A DNA stretch of 64,000 nt from a virus: the IMG/VR virus record IMGVR_UViG_3300023184_000035, positions 62,001 through 126,000 of that record; one strand, 5' to 3'. Positions 36,906 to 47,606 of the stretch are shown one piece after another. The notes beneath the pieces are model-generated. The model was not told the DNA's origin. It ran no database searches and worked only from the letters and a program-made list of their open reading frames with translations. Positions within the stretch are counted from its first letter, which is position 1. Every line of letters begins with the position of its first letter. Both the position numbers and the translations under genes were made by a program.

Positions 36906-38570
36906 TTAAATTTGATACCAAATATCACCGTTATTGCCTCCTGAAGGAGCAAGGGTTGAAATATATCTTGTGCCATATCCATTGGAGTTGGCAGCAATTG
37001 ATATAGTTCTGTCGGCAGCTAATGTGCCTCCACCTGACAATCCTGTGCCAGCTGTAATTGACGTGCTGGTCCAGGCCGCTTGTAAATTTGATCTTGCTTC
37101 GGCAGCAGTAGCACCACCTGTACCACCAGCATTGACCAATATTGGAGTAATGCCTGTGATTGAGCCACCAGTTATCACAACTGAATTGGCATCTTGACTA
37201 CTCATGGTTCCCAGGTTGTCAAACACAGCAGTGATACCAAGATTGTCTCTAGCACCCAATGGAGTTGATGCACCGGTGCCGCCAGCAGTGACCGGGATTG
37301 GTTGATCCAATGAAACAACCTGTCCGCCAGTTATGGTTATTGCCCCTGATAAATTAACGCTGGAACTGCTTTGTGTGGCGATTGATCCAAGTCCAAGATT
37401 GTTTCGCGCCAATGCTGCATTGTTTGCACCGGTGCCACCACTGGCAACGGGTATGGGGTTGAACAGGCCATTGATGTTTCCGCCTGAAATTTCTACTGAG
37501 CTGGCATTTTGTACTGCCATTGTGCCCACAACGGTGACAGCGCCTGTTTGTAGACCAAGACTTGCTCTAGCATCAACTTGTGTGTTGCCGCCTGTTCCGC
37601 CACTGGCTATGGGAATAGGCGCACTTAATCCTTGAACTGTTCCACCAGTGATGTTTACTGCACCTTGATCTTGCTGGGCCATGCTGCCCAGCAAGCCGCC
37701 GGGATAACTCAAGGCATTGACCACAAATCCAGTTGTGGCCAGTTGTGTGTTGGCAGTGCCCAATCCAGGGGTTGGTGCAGTAGGAGCACCAGTAAACTGT
37801 GGACCAACTGTGACAAATTCTGTAGTGGCCAGTTGTGTGTTGGCAGTGCCCAAAGGTGCTGTGGGTGCAGTGGGCACACCAGAAAGTTGCACACTGTTGG
37901 TGACAAATGCTGTGGTGGCAATCTGTGTGGTAGCATCGCCTGACAGTGCTGTGGGTGCTGTGGGAGTTCCTAAAAATGCCGGGCTGGTTTTTTCAGTTTG
38001 TACAAATGCTGTGGTGGCAACTCGCTGAGTGTTATCATTGTAATTTGCTGTGGGTGCAATCACATTGCCTGTGAACACTGGGTTGATCTTGTTGTTCTGC
38101 ACAAAAGCAGTGGTGGCAATCCACGTGCTGTTGGTGGCAGTGGGTGCAGTGGGTGCAGTGGGAACCCCGCTCAGTTGCGGGCTATTTGTAACAAAACCAG
38201 TAGTGGCAATTTGTGTATTTGCTGTGCCCGAAGGTGCTGTGGGTGCTGTGGGCACGCCAGTGAATGTTGGGGATATTTTGGCAGCTTCTACGTAGTTTTG
38301 CGAGGCCAATACAGTCCAGGTATTGGCAGTATTGTACGCACTGATTAAGTCAGTGTTGGCATTATACCAAAGTTGCCCCAAAATAGGTTGTACTGGTGCT
38401 GTTCCATTGGCAAAATTTTCCAGCAAATACACGTAGTTTTCGTTCTGATATTCGCCGTAGTTGGTGACAGCTCGTCCCACTAGGGATAGATCAGTAGCTG
38501 TGGTGTTTACTGTACCGTCTCCCACAACGGCAACAATTTGTCCACGACTGTTATTGATGATGTATGACAT
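36906..38570 (-). CDS. Tail fibre with T-T-Q-I-A-T-T-x-F-V repeats, 554 aa
   Basis: MSYIINNSRGQIVAVVGDGT, then an N-terminal attachment domain with ILGQLWYN. Residues about 100-290 hold at least eight repeats of P-T-A-P...G-x-A-N-T-Q-[IL]-A-T-T-x-F-V, a hallmark of phage long-tail fibres. The C-terminal half has IPVASGGTGA-x-x repeats. Minus strand, ends adjacent to the next fibre gene; divergent from 38643. Confidence 0.88.
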   Translation of the reverse strand: MSYIINNSRGQIVAVVGDGTVNTTATDLSLVGRAVTNYGEYQNENYVYLLENFANGTAPVQPILGQLWYNANTDLISAYNTANTWTVLASQNYVEAAKISPTFTGVPTAPTAPSGTANTQIATTGFVTNSPQLSGVPTAPTAPTATNSTWIATTAFVQNNKINPVFTGNVIAPTANYNDNTQRVATTAFVQTEKTSPAFLGTPTAPTALSGDATTQIATTAFVTNSVQLSGVPTAPTAPLGTANTQLATTEFVTVGPQFTGAPTAPTPGLGTANTQLATTGFVVNALSYPGGLLGSMAQQDQGAVNITGGTVQGLSAPIPIASGGTGGNTQVDARASLGLQTGAVTVVGTMAVQNASSVEISGGNINGLFNPIPVASGGTGANNAALARNNLGLGSIATQSSSSVNLSGAITITGGQVVSLDQPIPVTAGGTGASTPLGARDNLGITAVFDNLGTMSSQDANSVVITGGSITGITPILVNAGGTGGATAAEARSNLQAAWTSTSITAGTGLSGGGTLAADRTISIAANSNGYGTRYISTLAPSGGNNGDIWYQI

Positions 38571-38588
38571 TGATCACTCCAATTCCCA

Positions 38589-38595
38589 GTATTTA
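38589..38595 (-). promoter_or_regulatory. Candidate late promoter TAAATAC (minus)
   Basis: On the minus strand, TAAATAC is placed 19 bases before the fibre start at 38570. It is part of an imperfect inverted repeat with 38615-38628 (CCCAGT...ACTGGG). Confidence 0.45.
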
Positions 38596-38614
38596 GCGGT
38601 GCGCAGAGTTTTGG

Positions 38615-38621
38615 TAAATAC
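38615..38621 (+). promoter_or_regulatory. Candidate late promoter TAAATAC (plus)
   Basis: TAAATAC lies 22 bases before the ATG at 38643. The same heptamer on the opposite strand serves the divergent gene, so the 72-base gap seems a symmetric divergent late promoter. Confidence 0.5.
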
Positions 38622-38642
38622 CATACTGGGACGAATCAAAAC

Positions 38643-41021
38643 ATGGCACAAGAAATCATCAACGTAGGGGTAGTAGCAAACGACGGGCAAGGCGACCCGA
38701 TACGATCTGCATTTACCAAGACCAACAACAATTTTAGTCAATTGTTTGCGGCTGGTGGTGTTAGTGGTATTTCAAACGGCACTAGTAATATCACAATTTT
38801 AGACAGTGGTGCCATCTTGATGAGCCCGCAAGGCACTGCTAACGTGATTACTGTAACCACAACAGGTGCCACTGTGACAGGCACACTGGTTGGTAGTCCC
38901 AATATTTCAGCCACAGGTAACGTACTTGCAGGGCAATTTTTCATTGGAAATGGTAGCCAATTATCAGGGGTAGTATCAACCGCAGCGGCTGCGCTGATCA
39001 CTGGCAGCACACTGAGTTCCAACGTGTTGACCAGCAGTTTGACCACTGTGGGCACCTTGGGCACACTCAGTGTCACGGGCAACATACGCGGAGGAAACAT
39101 CCTTACCCCTAATGATGTGGTTGCCACGGGCAATGTGGCAGGATCTAATTTCAACGCAGGATTGAACATAAATGCATCAGGTAACGTAACAGGTGGTAAT
39201 GTTATTGCCGCCAGCGCACTCAGTGTAGGCGGAGTTATCAGCGGTGCTGGCAATGTTGACATTGGCACACAGTATTTTATTGGTAACGGCAGCCAACTTT
39301 CGGGCATTGCTGTGAGTTCAAATGCAGCATTGTTGACCTATAGTACCTTGAGCAGTAATGTCACAATCAGCAGTTTGCAACAGCTGGGCAATCTCAGTTA
39401 TCTTGTTGTGAGCAATGCACTGGGCAATGGTACCATGGTGGTCAATGGTGGTATCACCACTGGAACTGCCATATCAGCCACTGGTAATATCACTGGTGGC
39501 AACATCAACACTGGTGGTGTGGTCAGTGCCACAGGCAATATCACAACTGGCACAGGCAACATTGGCGGCGGTAATTTGTCAGTTGGTGGCAACGTTATTG
39601 CTGTCAACATTGAAATTGGCACAGAAATAAGATCCCTGGGATATATCACCGCCGTGGGCAACGTGATTGGCAGTAACCTGGTCACTGCAGGATTTGTTAC
39701 CACAACTGGCAACGTGGTTGGGGGCAATTTAACCACTGCAGGTATTGCCAATGTTAACTCGTTACGAGTTCCCACAACTGCCAGTGTCACTGGCAACATC
39801 ACTGGCGGAAATGTATTAACAGGTGGGATAGTCAGCAGTACTGCCAATATCATTGGCGGAAATATCTTGACTGGTGGCATAATATCAGCCACAGGCAATG
39901 TCACAGCACCCAACTTTATTGGCAATGTGGTTGGTAATATTTCAGGTACTTTGTCAGCCCCAGGCGCCAATACACAAGTGGTGTTCAATGACACTGGCGT
40001 AGCCAATGCCACGGCAGGCATGGTGTTCAATAAAACATCAAATGCGTTTGCAATATCAGGCAACATCACTGGTGGTAATTTGATCACAGCTGGTGATGCC
40101 ACAGTGGGCGGTAATGTAGTTGCTGGAGGCACCAATACCTATCTTAACACAACCAACATTTACGCTGTAGATCCTATTGTGAGTTTTGGGCGCAATGCCA
40201 ACAATCAACCCTTGCTCAGCAGTGACAGCAAAGATCGCGGAACACAACTTTACTACTTTGCTACATCAGAAAAGAGTTCATTTATTGGGTATCAGGCCAG
40301 CACAGGCAATTTGATAGCCGCAGTACAGGCCACTGTCACTGGTGAAGTGGTCACAGTCAACAGTTATGGCAATCTTGTAGTGGGGACATTGTTGGGATCG
40401 GTGGTCAGTGCCACAGCCAATGTGATTGGTGGCAACATCAGCACAGGTGGTGTAGTATCAGCAGGCGGCAACATCACTGGTGCTAACTTGCTGGCAGCTG
40501 GATTAAGTTTGAGCAGCAACGTTATCAGTGCGCTCAATGTCACTGCCAATATTGCTGGCGGCAATATTCTAACACCAGGGTTGATTTCAGTTGCTGGCAA
40601 TGTCACTGGTGGTAACATATTAACTGGTGGATTGATCAGTGCCACAGGCAACATTACAGGTGGCAACTTGACTGTCAGTGGCAACACAGCCACAGTCACC
40701 ACCGCCAGTTATCAAATTGGCTACAGAGATTTGCCACAGAACACCAGTTTTGGTACCTTGGCGGCAACTGATGGTGGCAAACATTATTATGGGTCAGGCA
40801 CAATCACCATTCCTGGCAATGGCACGGTGCCATTTAATATAGGAACTGCTGTGCTGGTGATCGCTAGTGCATCAACCACAATCTCTCCAGCAGTTGGTGT
40901 GACATTGGTTCAAGCTGGTACTGGTTCAACAGGCTCAAGAACTTTGGCTGCTGATGGCATGGCCACCTTGGTAAAAGTTTCCACAAACACCTGGTACATC
41001 AACGGTACAGGGATAAGTTAA
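38643..41021 (+). CDS. Repeat-rich tail-fibre protein, 792 aa
   Basis: MAQEIINVGVVANDGQGDPI, R-S-A-F-T-K-T-N-N-N-F-S is a fibre/baseplate attachment domain found in T4-like phages. Most of the protein is a repeat of about 18-22 residues (I-S-A-T-G-N-I-T-G-G-N-L-x-T-x-G) with strand-turn periodicity, suggesting a beta-helix. C-terminal 120 residues are non-repetitive. Overlaps the next ATG by one base. Adhesin role inferred. Confidence 0.85.
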   Translation: MAQEIINVGVVANDGQGDPIRSAFTKTNNNFSQLFAAGGVSGISNGTSNITILDSGAILMSPQGTANVITVTTTGATVTGTLVGSPNISATGNVLAGQFFIGNGSQLSGVVSTAAAALITGSTLSSNVLTSSLTTVGTLGTLSVTGNIRGGNILTPNDVVATGNVAGSNFNAGLNINASGNVTGGNVIAASALSVGGVISGAGNVDIGTQYFIGNGSQLSGIAVSSNAALLTYSTLSSNVTISSLQQLGNLSYLVVSNALGNGTMVVNGGITTGTAISATGNITGGNINTGGVVSATGNITTGTGNIGGGNLSVGGNVIAVNIEIGTEIRSLGYITAVGNVIGSNLVTAGFVTTTGNVVGGNLTTAGIANVNSLRVPTTASVTGNITGGNVLTGGIVSSTANIIGGNILTGGIISATGNVTAPNFIGNVVGNISGTLSAPGANTQVVFNDTGVANATAGMVFNKTSNAFAISGNITGGNLITAGDATVGGNVVAGGTNTYLNTTNIYAVDPIVSFGRNANNQPLLSSDSKDRGTQLYYFATSEKSSFIGYQASTGNLIAAVQATVTGEVVTVNSYGNLVVGTLLGSVVSATANVIGGNISTGGVVSAGGNITGANLLAAGLSLSSNVISALNVTANIAGGNILTPGLISVAGNVTGGNILTGGLISATGNITGGNLTVSGNTATVTTASYQIGYRDLPQNTSFGTLAATDGGKHYYGSGTITIPGNGTVPFNIGTAVLVIASASTTISPAVGVTLVQAGTGSTGSRTLAADGMATLVKVSTNTWYINGTGIS

Positions 41022-41560
41022 TGAGTGGCATAATGACTGCCGTGGCAGGCAGCAGCAGTGATGCCATACTATATACAGCTGGCTTGTACGGGCCGTTTGG
41101 TGCCGATCCATTGCCCATCACTGGCAGTAGCACCAGTGCAGGTGGCAGCACAGTAACCATCAACCGTACCTGGATAGGCTATTTGCGTCCAGCGTCAACT
41201 GGCACCAATACCTTGACCATACAGTCCTTGTGGGATCAATACGTAATATATCTTGGCGGCACGTATGCATTTAATTGGGGAGGCAGTCCCAGCAGTATTT
41301 CCTATATTTGGGTTGGTGCCCTTGCCGAATCAGGTTATACTGTATTCAATGCCAATGCTGCATCAAGCAACAACACTGTTACCTATAGTCCCAGTCTCAC
41401 TGCCGGCAGAAATTATCCTGTGAGGTATCAATGGGCCGCCACGTTGCCATATAGTGCCTTTGCATACGCTGGTGCGTATCCAGGATACACCACAGGCAGT
41501 TGCAGTTTCAGTGCAAGCAACGGAACAGCCTACTACAATGCCTTGACCAATGGCTTCTAA
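41021..41560 (+). CDS. PA14-like virion protein, 179 aa
   Basis: ATG at 41021. WIGYLRPASTGTNTLTIQSL, YVIYLGGTYAFNW and LTAGRNYPVRYQW follow the strand order of PA14-type carbohydrate-binding domains (L-x-A-G-x-x-Y-P-[IV]-R). Gly/Ser/Thr-rich. It may extend the preceding fibre. Family by eye. Confidence 0.65.
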   Translation: MSGIMTAVAGSSSDAILYTAGLYGPFGADPLPITGSSTSAGGSTVTINRTWIGYLRPASTGTNTLTIQSLWDQYVIYLGGTYAFNWGGSPSSISYIWVGALAESGYTVFNANAASSNNTVTYSPSLTAGRNYPVRYQWAATLPYSAFAYAGAYPGYTTGSCSFSASNGTAYYNALTNGF

Positions 41561-41568
41561 CACTACAA

Positions 41569-41575
41569 TAAATAT
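41569..41575 (+). promoter_or_regulatory. Candidate late promoter TAAATAT
   Basis: TAAATAT lies 21 bases before the ATG at 41596, the same spacing as at 38615. Confidence 0.45.
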
Positions 41576-41595
41576 GTCAAAGGCACAATAAACAC

Positions 41596-44500
41596 ATGGC
41601 ACAACCTGTATGGATCACACCAGCTGGCAACTTGGGAATTATTCCTGAGGGCATATTCTATCAACAGACCTTGTCAGCCTACGACCCTGATCCTGCACCA
41701 GGCACAGAGTTGTATTATCAAGTGATTGCAGGTGTATTGCCTGGTGGTGTGCAGTGCAGTTTGTCAGGCTTGATTGCTGGTGTTCCGCAGGCACTGGCCA
41801 GTGTGGAAGGCGTACCATATCCGGTTAATCGCAACGTCACCAGCAAATTTACAGTTCGTGCCTATACGTTTGATGAAGCCACTGGCCGAGTACTACGCAT
41901 TGCTGACCGAACATTCAACCTTACTGTGTCGGGTAACAACACTCCTGAGTTTATTGCGCCAGCTGGCAGCTTTGCCACAAACAATTCAGCCACATTTGTG
42001 GCAGCAATTTCAGGATATGAACTCACTGTAACGTCAGTTTCAGCAGGTGCGCTGTACTTGGGCATGGTCATACGAGGCGCCGGTGTCGCACAGGGCACAA
42101 CAATCACAGCGTTTGGAACAGGTACCAGCGGAGCAGGAACATATACTGTGGACATCAGCCAGACCAATGCTGGTACGGACATGACTGGTTGGATTGGCGT
42201 ATACTATGATGGCGACCATGTAGATTTACAATTTGAATACACCAATGTAGATCCAAATGAAACTGTGACTATTCGTGTTGTAGGAGGACAAATTCCTCCA
42301 GGCTTGACCTTGAGCTCAACAGGATTGCTTAGTGGTTACATTGAGCCAGCTATTAATGTTACTGAACAATCAGGTTATGATTTGACCCCTGCAAGCACTC
42401 TGCCATTTGACTTTGTAGTTTCTGCCATCAGCAAGAATTATCAATTTACACTGGAAGCCAGTGATGGAAAAAGCAGTACATTAAGAACATTCACAATATA
42501 CGTGTATAATCGCAGTGATAATACTGCGGATACCACAACTATCACAGCCGACAACACCTTTGTCACAGCCGATCAAGGCACAGATCGTAACCCATTCTTG
42601 GTCAATGCCTTTCCATCAAATCTTGGCAGCATACGTGCTGACAACTATTTTGCGTATCAATTCCGGGGCAACGATTACGACACAGTGGATCTCACGTATT
42701 CAATCTCAGTAAATGAAGGTATTGGACTACCACCTGGGCTAGTGCTGGATGCCACATCAGGTTGGTACTATGGGTATGTACCCAATCAGGGCTTGACTGA
42801 AATTACCTACAGTTTTAATATACAAGTCAGTCAAACTGACGATCCTACTATTGCCAGTCAGTTATATCCGTTTACTATAACTGTGACAGGTGTGAGTGAT
42901 GATGAGGTCACTTGGCTCACTCCCGCAGATCTTGGCAGCATTGAAAACGGTTCCACAAGTTTGCTCAATATTGAAGCCATTAACAATGGTGGCCGTGAAC
43001 TAAGTTACAGACTGGAAAGTGGTGGATACAACCAATTACCACAAGGGTTGACCTTGTTAGAGACTGGTGAGATTGCTGGCCGATGTACTTTTAACACCTT
43101 TAGCGTTGACTTGGGATTTACAACATTTGACAAGAGTCAGAGTGTGGCGTCGGGCATTCAAGAAACCACGTTTGACAGCACTTTTGTGTTTACGGTAAAT
43201 GCATTTGCCAAAGATCCCAGTCAGTTTTTGTACACAGTGGGCGGTGTAAACATCATCAGTGGTGGTACAGGTTACAGCAGTGTAACACCACCCACAGTTG
43301 AATTCAGCCTGCCTGTTGGTAGTACAGCCGTGCAAGCAGTGGCCGGCACAGTAGAAGTCACTGGTGGAGCCATTACAAATATTCCTCTTGTGACAGGTGG
43401 TGCAAGCTACACTGAACCTGCTACAATAACCATTACTCAAGGATTTGGTGGCACAGGAGCCATACTTGAATCAGAAATGTTTCGCACCGGCAACCGTGAT
43501 GTTATCTCGGTGTTTAAAACATTCACCCTACGAGTTGTAAGAGCCTACAACTATCCCTATCAAAACTTGTTCTGTGTGGCCATGCCGCCTCCTAATGATC
43601 GTGTGATATTAAACGAGCTGTTAGACGATCCAGTAATTTTTGATCCCACATATATCTACAGACCTGATGATCCTAACTTTGGGGTAGCCACACAAGTAGA
43701 ATACGCACATGTTTATGGACTTGCACCAGATACCACAGACACCTACGTGGCCAGTTTGTATCTCAATCACTATTGGAAAAATCTTGTACTGGGATCAATA
43801 AAGACCGCACAGGCCTTGGATGCGGATGGCAACATCATATACGAAGTTGTATACAGTAGTATTATTGACAATTTGGTAAATGCCGCTGGGGCTAGTGTGT
43901 CCAAGATTGTGAATTTGCCATACACCATTATTGACCCACTAGATGGAAGTACACAGATCACTCAGGTATACCCCAACAGTCTTGTGAACATGAGAGATCA
44001 AGTTATTGATGTTGTGGGGCAAATTTCAAGTAAATTACCACTGTGGATGACCTCAAAACAAACCAATGGTAGTGTGTTGGGATTCACACCTGCTTGGGTT
44101 ATTTGTTACGCCAATCCTGGTAGAGGCAAGCAAATTGCCTACTATATACAAGAATATTTTGGTCAGCAGTTAAACTTGATTGATTTCAAGGTTGACCGAT
44201 ATGTCATGGATCGTACACTGAGCAAAAACTGGAACCCAGCGACACAAAGTTGGACTCCCAAGGGCAGCCTCACTACATTTGACTTTTACAACACCACGGG
44301 TTATGTGAATCTTGGCACTGTGGAGTGTGCTACAAACTTGGCCTACGATGATATTAACTATAGAACTATAGATGAAATAAATGCCTTGGGTGGTATTGAT
44401 GGCCTAACTTGGATTGCAGTAAGTGGTCAAGCGCCGCCATCGGGCACCAAGGTTGTGATACGAAATGGTAGTAAGTTGATATTTGTCAATCAAGAAAACT

Positions 44501-45213
44501 ACGGCAACTACAATAGTGTAGATGATGCCTGGCAGCAATATACCACAACATATGACGCAGTGGGATTTAGTCCTGAAGTAGCAGGTGAAAATTTTGACGA
44601 GAGCTACACAATTTCTGGCGGGCAAACAGTACAGTGTACTGTTACCACAGCTGCCACTGATCGAATCACCTGTACCAGCACCACCGGCATGGTAGCAGGA
44701 GATACCATATGGTTTACTAGCACTACATTTGGTGATGTCACTGCCTTCAACAACAACAACCAAATCTACTACATCTACGACGTGCCCAACAGCACTCAGT
44801 TTAGAATTGCAGAAACAGTGGATGCAACATCACCATTGGCTCTCAGTAATGACTCTGGTGACATGACTGCCAACTGGGGCGATTATAGAATGGGCATTTG
44901 GGAAGTCAGCATTGGCGGTGTGGACAACAACATTGTCACACTGTCACTGTTGCAACAAACTGCACCCAATGATTATCTAAGAGTCACTCAAGGTGAAACT
45001 TACAACACTGCCCAGTTGTATAGACCCACCACACCAGGACCTGCACTGACCTTGATCAATTGGCAACCATTGATCACTGCTGTGACAGTAATTGGCAATG
45101 AAACCACATTCGACCAGGCCAGCATGCAGTTTATTGCGCCTGTTGATATGTACGATACCAGCGATGCGCTGGATAAATATCTCGTATTCCCCAAGAGCGA
45201 TATTTTGGTGTAA
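41596..45213 (+). CDS. Large virion protein with Ig-like domains, 1205 aa
   Basis: [20 protein letters not shown]; the first 600 residues have repeated Ig/cadherin-like modules with putative-Ig (He_PIG) signature [18 protein letters not shown] and similar ([32 protein letters not shown]). The C-terminal half is less repetitive and beta-rich. Such proteins in cyanophages are baseplate- or fibre-associated virion components. No protease or lysin motif. An internal TAAATAT at 45174 may serve the next gene. Confidence 0.82.
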   Translation: MAQPVWITPAGNLGIIPEGIFYQQTLSAYDPDPAPGTELYYQVIAGVLPGGVQCSLSGLIAGVPQALASVEGVPYPVNRNVTSKFTVRAYTFDEATGRVLRIADRTFNLTVSGNNTPEFIAPAGSFATNNSATFVAAISGYELTVTSVSAGALYLGMVIRGAGVAQGTTITAFGTGTSGAGTYTVDISQTNAGTDMTGWIGVYYDGDHVDLQFEYTNVDPNETVTIRVVGGQIPPGLTLSSTGLLSGYIEPAINVTEQSGYDLTPASTLPFDFVVSAISKNYQFTLEASDGKSSTLRTFTIYVYNRSDNTADTTTITADNTFVTADQGTDRNPFLVNAFPSNLGSIRADNYFAYQFRGNDYDTVDLTYSISVNEGIGLPPGLVLDATSGWYYGYVPNQGLTEITYSFNIQVSQTDDPTIASQLYPFTITVTGVSDDEVTWLTPADLGSIENGSTSLLNIEAINNGGRELSYRLESGGYNQLPQGLTLLETGEIAGRCTFNTFSVDLGFTTFDKSQSVASGIQETTFDSTFVFTVNAFAKDPSQFLYTVGGVNIISGGTGYSSVTPPTVEFSLPVGSTAVQAVAGTVEVTGGAITNIPLVTGGASYTEPATITITQGFGGTGAILESEMFRTGNRDVISVFKTFTLRVVRAYNYPYQNLFCVAMPPPNDRVILNELLDDPVIFDPTYIYRPDDPNFGVATQVEYAHVYGLAPDTTDTYVASLYLNHYWKNLVLGSIKTAQALDADGNIIYEVVYSSIIDNLVNAAGASVSKIVNLPYTIIDPLDGSTQITQVYPNSLVNMRDQVIDVVGQISSKLPLWMTSKQTNGSVLGFTPAWVICYANPGRGKQIAYYIQEYFGQQLNLIDFKVDRYVMDRTLSKNWNPATQSWTPKGSLTTFDFYNTTGYVNLGTVECATNLAYDDINYRTIDEINALGGIDGLTWIAVSGQAPPSGTKVVIRNGSKLIFVNQENYGNYNSVDDAWQQYTTTYDAVGFSPEVAGENFDESYTISGGQTVQCTVTTAATDRITCTSTTGMVAGDTIWFTSTTFGDVTAFNNNNQIYYIYDVPNSTQFRIAETVDATSPLALSNDSGDMTANWGDYRMGIWEVSIGGVDNNIVTLSLLQQTAPNDYLRVTQGETYNTAQLYRPTTPGPALTLINWQPLITAVTVIGNETTFDQASMQFIAPVDMYDTSDALDKYLVFPKSDILV

Positions 45214-45225
45214 CAAGGACAACAC

Positions 45226-46725
45226 ATGACCAGCAGTATTAACCCAAACACAATTGACGGCACTTATCCAATTGCCGGACAAGACAACAATTCACAAGGT
45301 TTCCGTGACAACTTCACACAGACCAAAGTTAATTTTACCTATGCGGCCCAAGAAATTGACGACTTGCAAGCCAAAGCAGTGCTCAAAGCAGCTCTGACTG
45401 GTACCGTGCTGGACAACAACATGGCGGACAATTTGATCTATGCTGCCAAGATACAGGATTTTTCAGCTGTCAAAGTTGCTGTTACCCCCACAGGTGGTGT
45501 GCTGACAATGAATTATGCATCAGCACACTATCAAAGTTACAGTACTGCCAGTGCCGGTAGCATCACCCTGGCGTTCTCTAATTTCCCACCTGCAGGTGCA
45601 TATGGGTACATGAAATTGCAAATCACCGTGACCGACATAACTTACACATTGACTTTGCCTTCTTCAGTCAGTTTGGGTATTTCGGGAATTCAAGGTATTA
45701 GCCCAGGCACAGCCGGCGTCACAAATACCATTACATTTGGTGCCACAGGAGTTTATGAATTTGGATTTGGCAGTTATGATGGCGGCAGCACCATTACTAT
45801 ATTTGACTTGAACCGTGCGTTGACAAACTTCACCGGGGCCAATATCGCCACAGTCAACGTTACTGCTTCAGGTTATGTCAGTGCCACAGGCAACGTGCAA
45901 GGTGGTAACATTCGATCAGTAGGCTTGGTCAGCATAACCGGCAACATCAGTGGTGGCAATGTCAACACAGTGATTGTTAGTGCCACAGGCAACGTGCAAG
46001 CCGGTAACCTTCGTACCGGTGGATTGATCAGTGCAACTGGCAACGTCACTGGCGGTAACATCGTTGGATTCTCAAGACCCAGTACAGGTACTGCAACTGT
46101 TCCTGCAATTTTGTTGACATCTGGCACCAATCTGACCACTGCCGCAGCCGGCGCCATGGAATATGATGGTACTGTGATGTATGGTACTCCCAGTGCCAGC
46201 AATCGTGGTGTACTCAACACAGCACATGTTATTGTGTTAGCTTCTAACAATACCATAACTGACAATGCTAGTGCTCAAGCAGTATTCAACGTTGGTACTG
46301 GTGGATTAGGCACCATTACATTACCAGCCAGTACCTCCTACATCATGGAAGCAGTGTATTACCTCACTCGAAGTGTGGGCACAAACAGCCACACATTGAG
46401 CACACTGTTTGCTATTGGGGGTTCATTGACCAGTATTGCTTATGTGGCTGAGACCACCAGTACCACTGGCAACGTTCTGGGTGCAGTCAGTAGAATATAT
46501 GGTACAGCAGCCACAGCTCTTGCTGTGACCGCAGCTAGTAGTTCAGCTACAGAGAACATCACTGTTGTGATTCGCGGCATTGTACGCACCAATGCAGCCG
46601 GAACGTTTACTCCGCAGATCAAATATGATGTTGCACCCGGTGGTGCTCCTATAGTATTGGCCAACAGTTATTTCAAATTGATCCCAATTGGCAATAACTC
46701 CGTGACTTTTGTGGGCAACTGGTAA
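45226..46725 (+). CDS. Tail-fibre protein, 499 aa
   Basis: ATG at 45226, AAGGACAACAC upstream. N-terminal MTSSINPNTIDGTYPIAGQD, GFRDNFTQTKVNF and an attachment domain to about residue 190; then a few S-A-T-G-N-V-Q-G-G-N repeats; C-terminal 200-residue beta domain ends FVGNW. The repeats are shared with 38643 and 56158. Role in host recognition inferred. Confidence 0.83.
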   Translation: MTSSINPNTIDGTYPIAGQDNNSQGFRDNFTQTKVNFTYAAQEIDDLQAKAVLKAALTGTVLDNNMADNLIYAAKIQDFSAVKVAVTPTGGVLTMNYASAHYQSYSTASAGSITLAFSNFPPAGAYGYMKLQITVTDITYTLTLPSSVSLGISGIQGISPGTAGVTNTITFGATGVYEFGFGSYDGGSTITIFDLNRALTNFTGANIATVNVTASGYVSATGNVQGGNIRSVGLVSITGNISGGNVNTVIVSATGNVQAGNLRTGGLISATGNVTGGNIVGFSRPSTGTATVPAILLTSGTNLTTAAAGAMEYDGTVMYGTPSASNRGVLNTAHVIVLASNNTITDNASAQAVFNVGTGGLGTITLPASTSYIMEAVYYLTRSVGTNSHTLSTLFAIGGSLTSIAYVAETTSTTGNVLGAVSRIYGTAATALAVTAASSSATENITVVIRGIVRTNAAGTFTPQIKYDVAPGGAPIVLANSYFKLIPIGNNSVTFVGNW

Positions 46726-46735
46726 TCCAAACTCG

Positions 46736-46765
46736 TTGACTTTGTTCAGCGGATCGCGCTATAAT
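46736..46765 (+). promoter_or_regulatory. Sigma70-type promoter, TTGACT-N18-TATAAT
   Basis: TTGACT at 46736-46741, TATAAT at 46760-46765, spacer 18. Placed right after the fibre gene stop and 5 bases before the ATG at 46771; it restarts early-type transcription for the replication cluster. Confidence 0.82.
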
Positions 46766-46770
46766 ATACT

Positions 46771-47007
46771 ATGGAACATCCGCTGATAGGCTCACTTGAA
46801 GAACAAACGCTAGAAGAACTTGGCGCCAAAATCAATGAACTAGGCAAAAAATTGGGCATTGCTGCCCGCACAGGAAATGGACATTTGTGTAATCAAATAC
46901 GCATGGCCATGGAAAACTATCAAAACATGTATCAAACCCGGTTGCAAGAGAGTTATAAAAAGGCTCAAGGCGACTCAAACTTCGACGACAAGATAAACAT
47001 CCAATGA
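46771..47007 (+). CDS. Conserved T4-like small protein, 78 aa
   Basis: SLEEQTLEELGAKINELGKK and ARTGNGHLCNQIRMAMENYQ match a conserved small protein of T4-like cyanophages (R-T-G-N-G-x-L-C-N-Q-I-R-M). Helical, possibly coiled coil. Function unknown. ATGA overlap with the next gene. Confidence 0.78.
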   Translation: MEHPLIGSLEEQTLEELGAKINELGKKLGIAARTGNGHLCNQIRMAMENYQNMYQTRLQESYKKAQGDSNFDDKINIQ

Positions 47008-47606
47008 ACGTTAGATTACAATATGACATGGATTTCCTTGCAGGAATCTACTACGACGAGCGACTGCAATTAAACAGTTACTCCATCAGCATGAGTTTGT
47101 TGACCAAGACCACAGATGCACTCAACACCAATATTGCCATGGACCGACTCAAAATGTTTATGCATGGCGAATTGGCCAATACTGTGTTCGTCAATCAAGC
47201 ACTGCAAGAACGTGCAGAAATGTTGCAAATCATGGGTGTGAATGTGACAACCCTGCCCGAAGAACCAGTAGACCAAATCGTGGGCATGATGTTATACTAC
47301 AAGCTCAATGCCATCATGGAAGGACGCATGAGTGTGACCCGACTGGATCTCATGAGTGCATTGGGCGACAGTGTTTGGTACCAGCATGATGCTGAGGAAG
47401 ACTCACCGGGCCCATTCAGAGCCGAAGGTTGGTGGCATGAACCCAGTGTGCAGCATGACACTGTGGTTCAGGGAGATGCAGGAGACAATGTGGTCAAAGT
47501 TGTGCCCAACGCTTGGATTGAATACGGACTGACCTGGCCCGAAAACACACCTGAACCCACTGCCAACACTGTGGTGTTTGCCAATTTCACAAAAAATGAA
47601 GACTAA
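47004..47606 (+). CDS. Conserved T4-like protein of unknown function, 200 aa
   Basis: ATG at 47004. FLAGIYYDERLQLNSYSISM, MHGELANTVFVNQ and GMMLYYKLNAIMEGRM are conserved-looking; then acidic C-terminus with ENTPEPTANTVVFANF. Seen in this gene order in T4-like phages next to clamp-loader genes. Overlaps the next gene by 11 bases. Confidence 0.7.
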   Translation: MNVRLQYDMDFLAGIYYDERLQLNSYSISMSLLTKTTDALNTNIAMDRLKMFMHGELANTVFVNQALQERAEMLQIMGVNVTTLPEEPVDQIVGMMLYYKLNAIMEGRMSVTRLDLMSALGDSVWYQHDAEEDSPGPFRAEGWWHEPSVQHDTVVQGDAGDNVVKVVPNAWIEYGLTWPENTPEPTANTVVFANFTKNED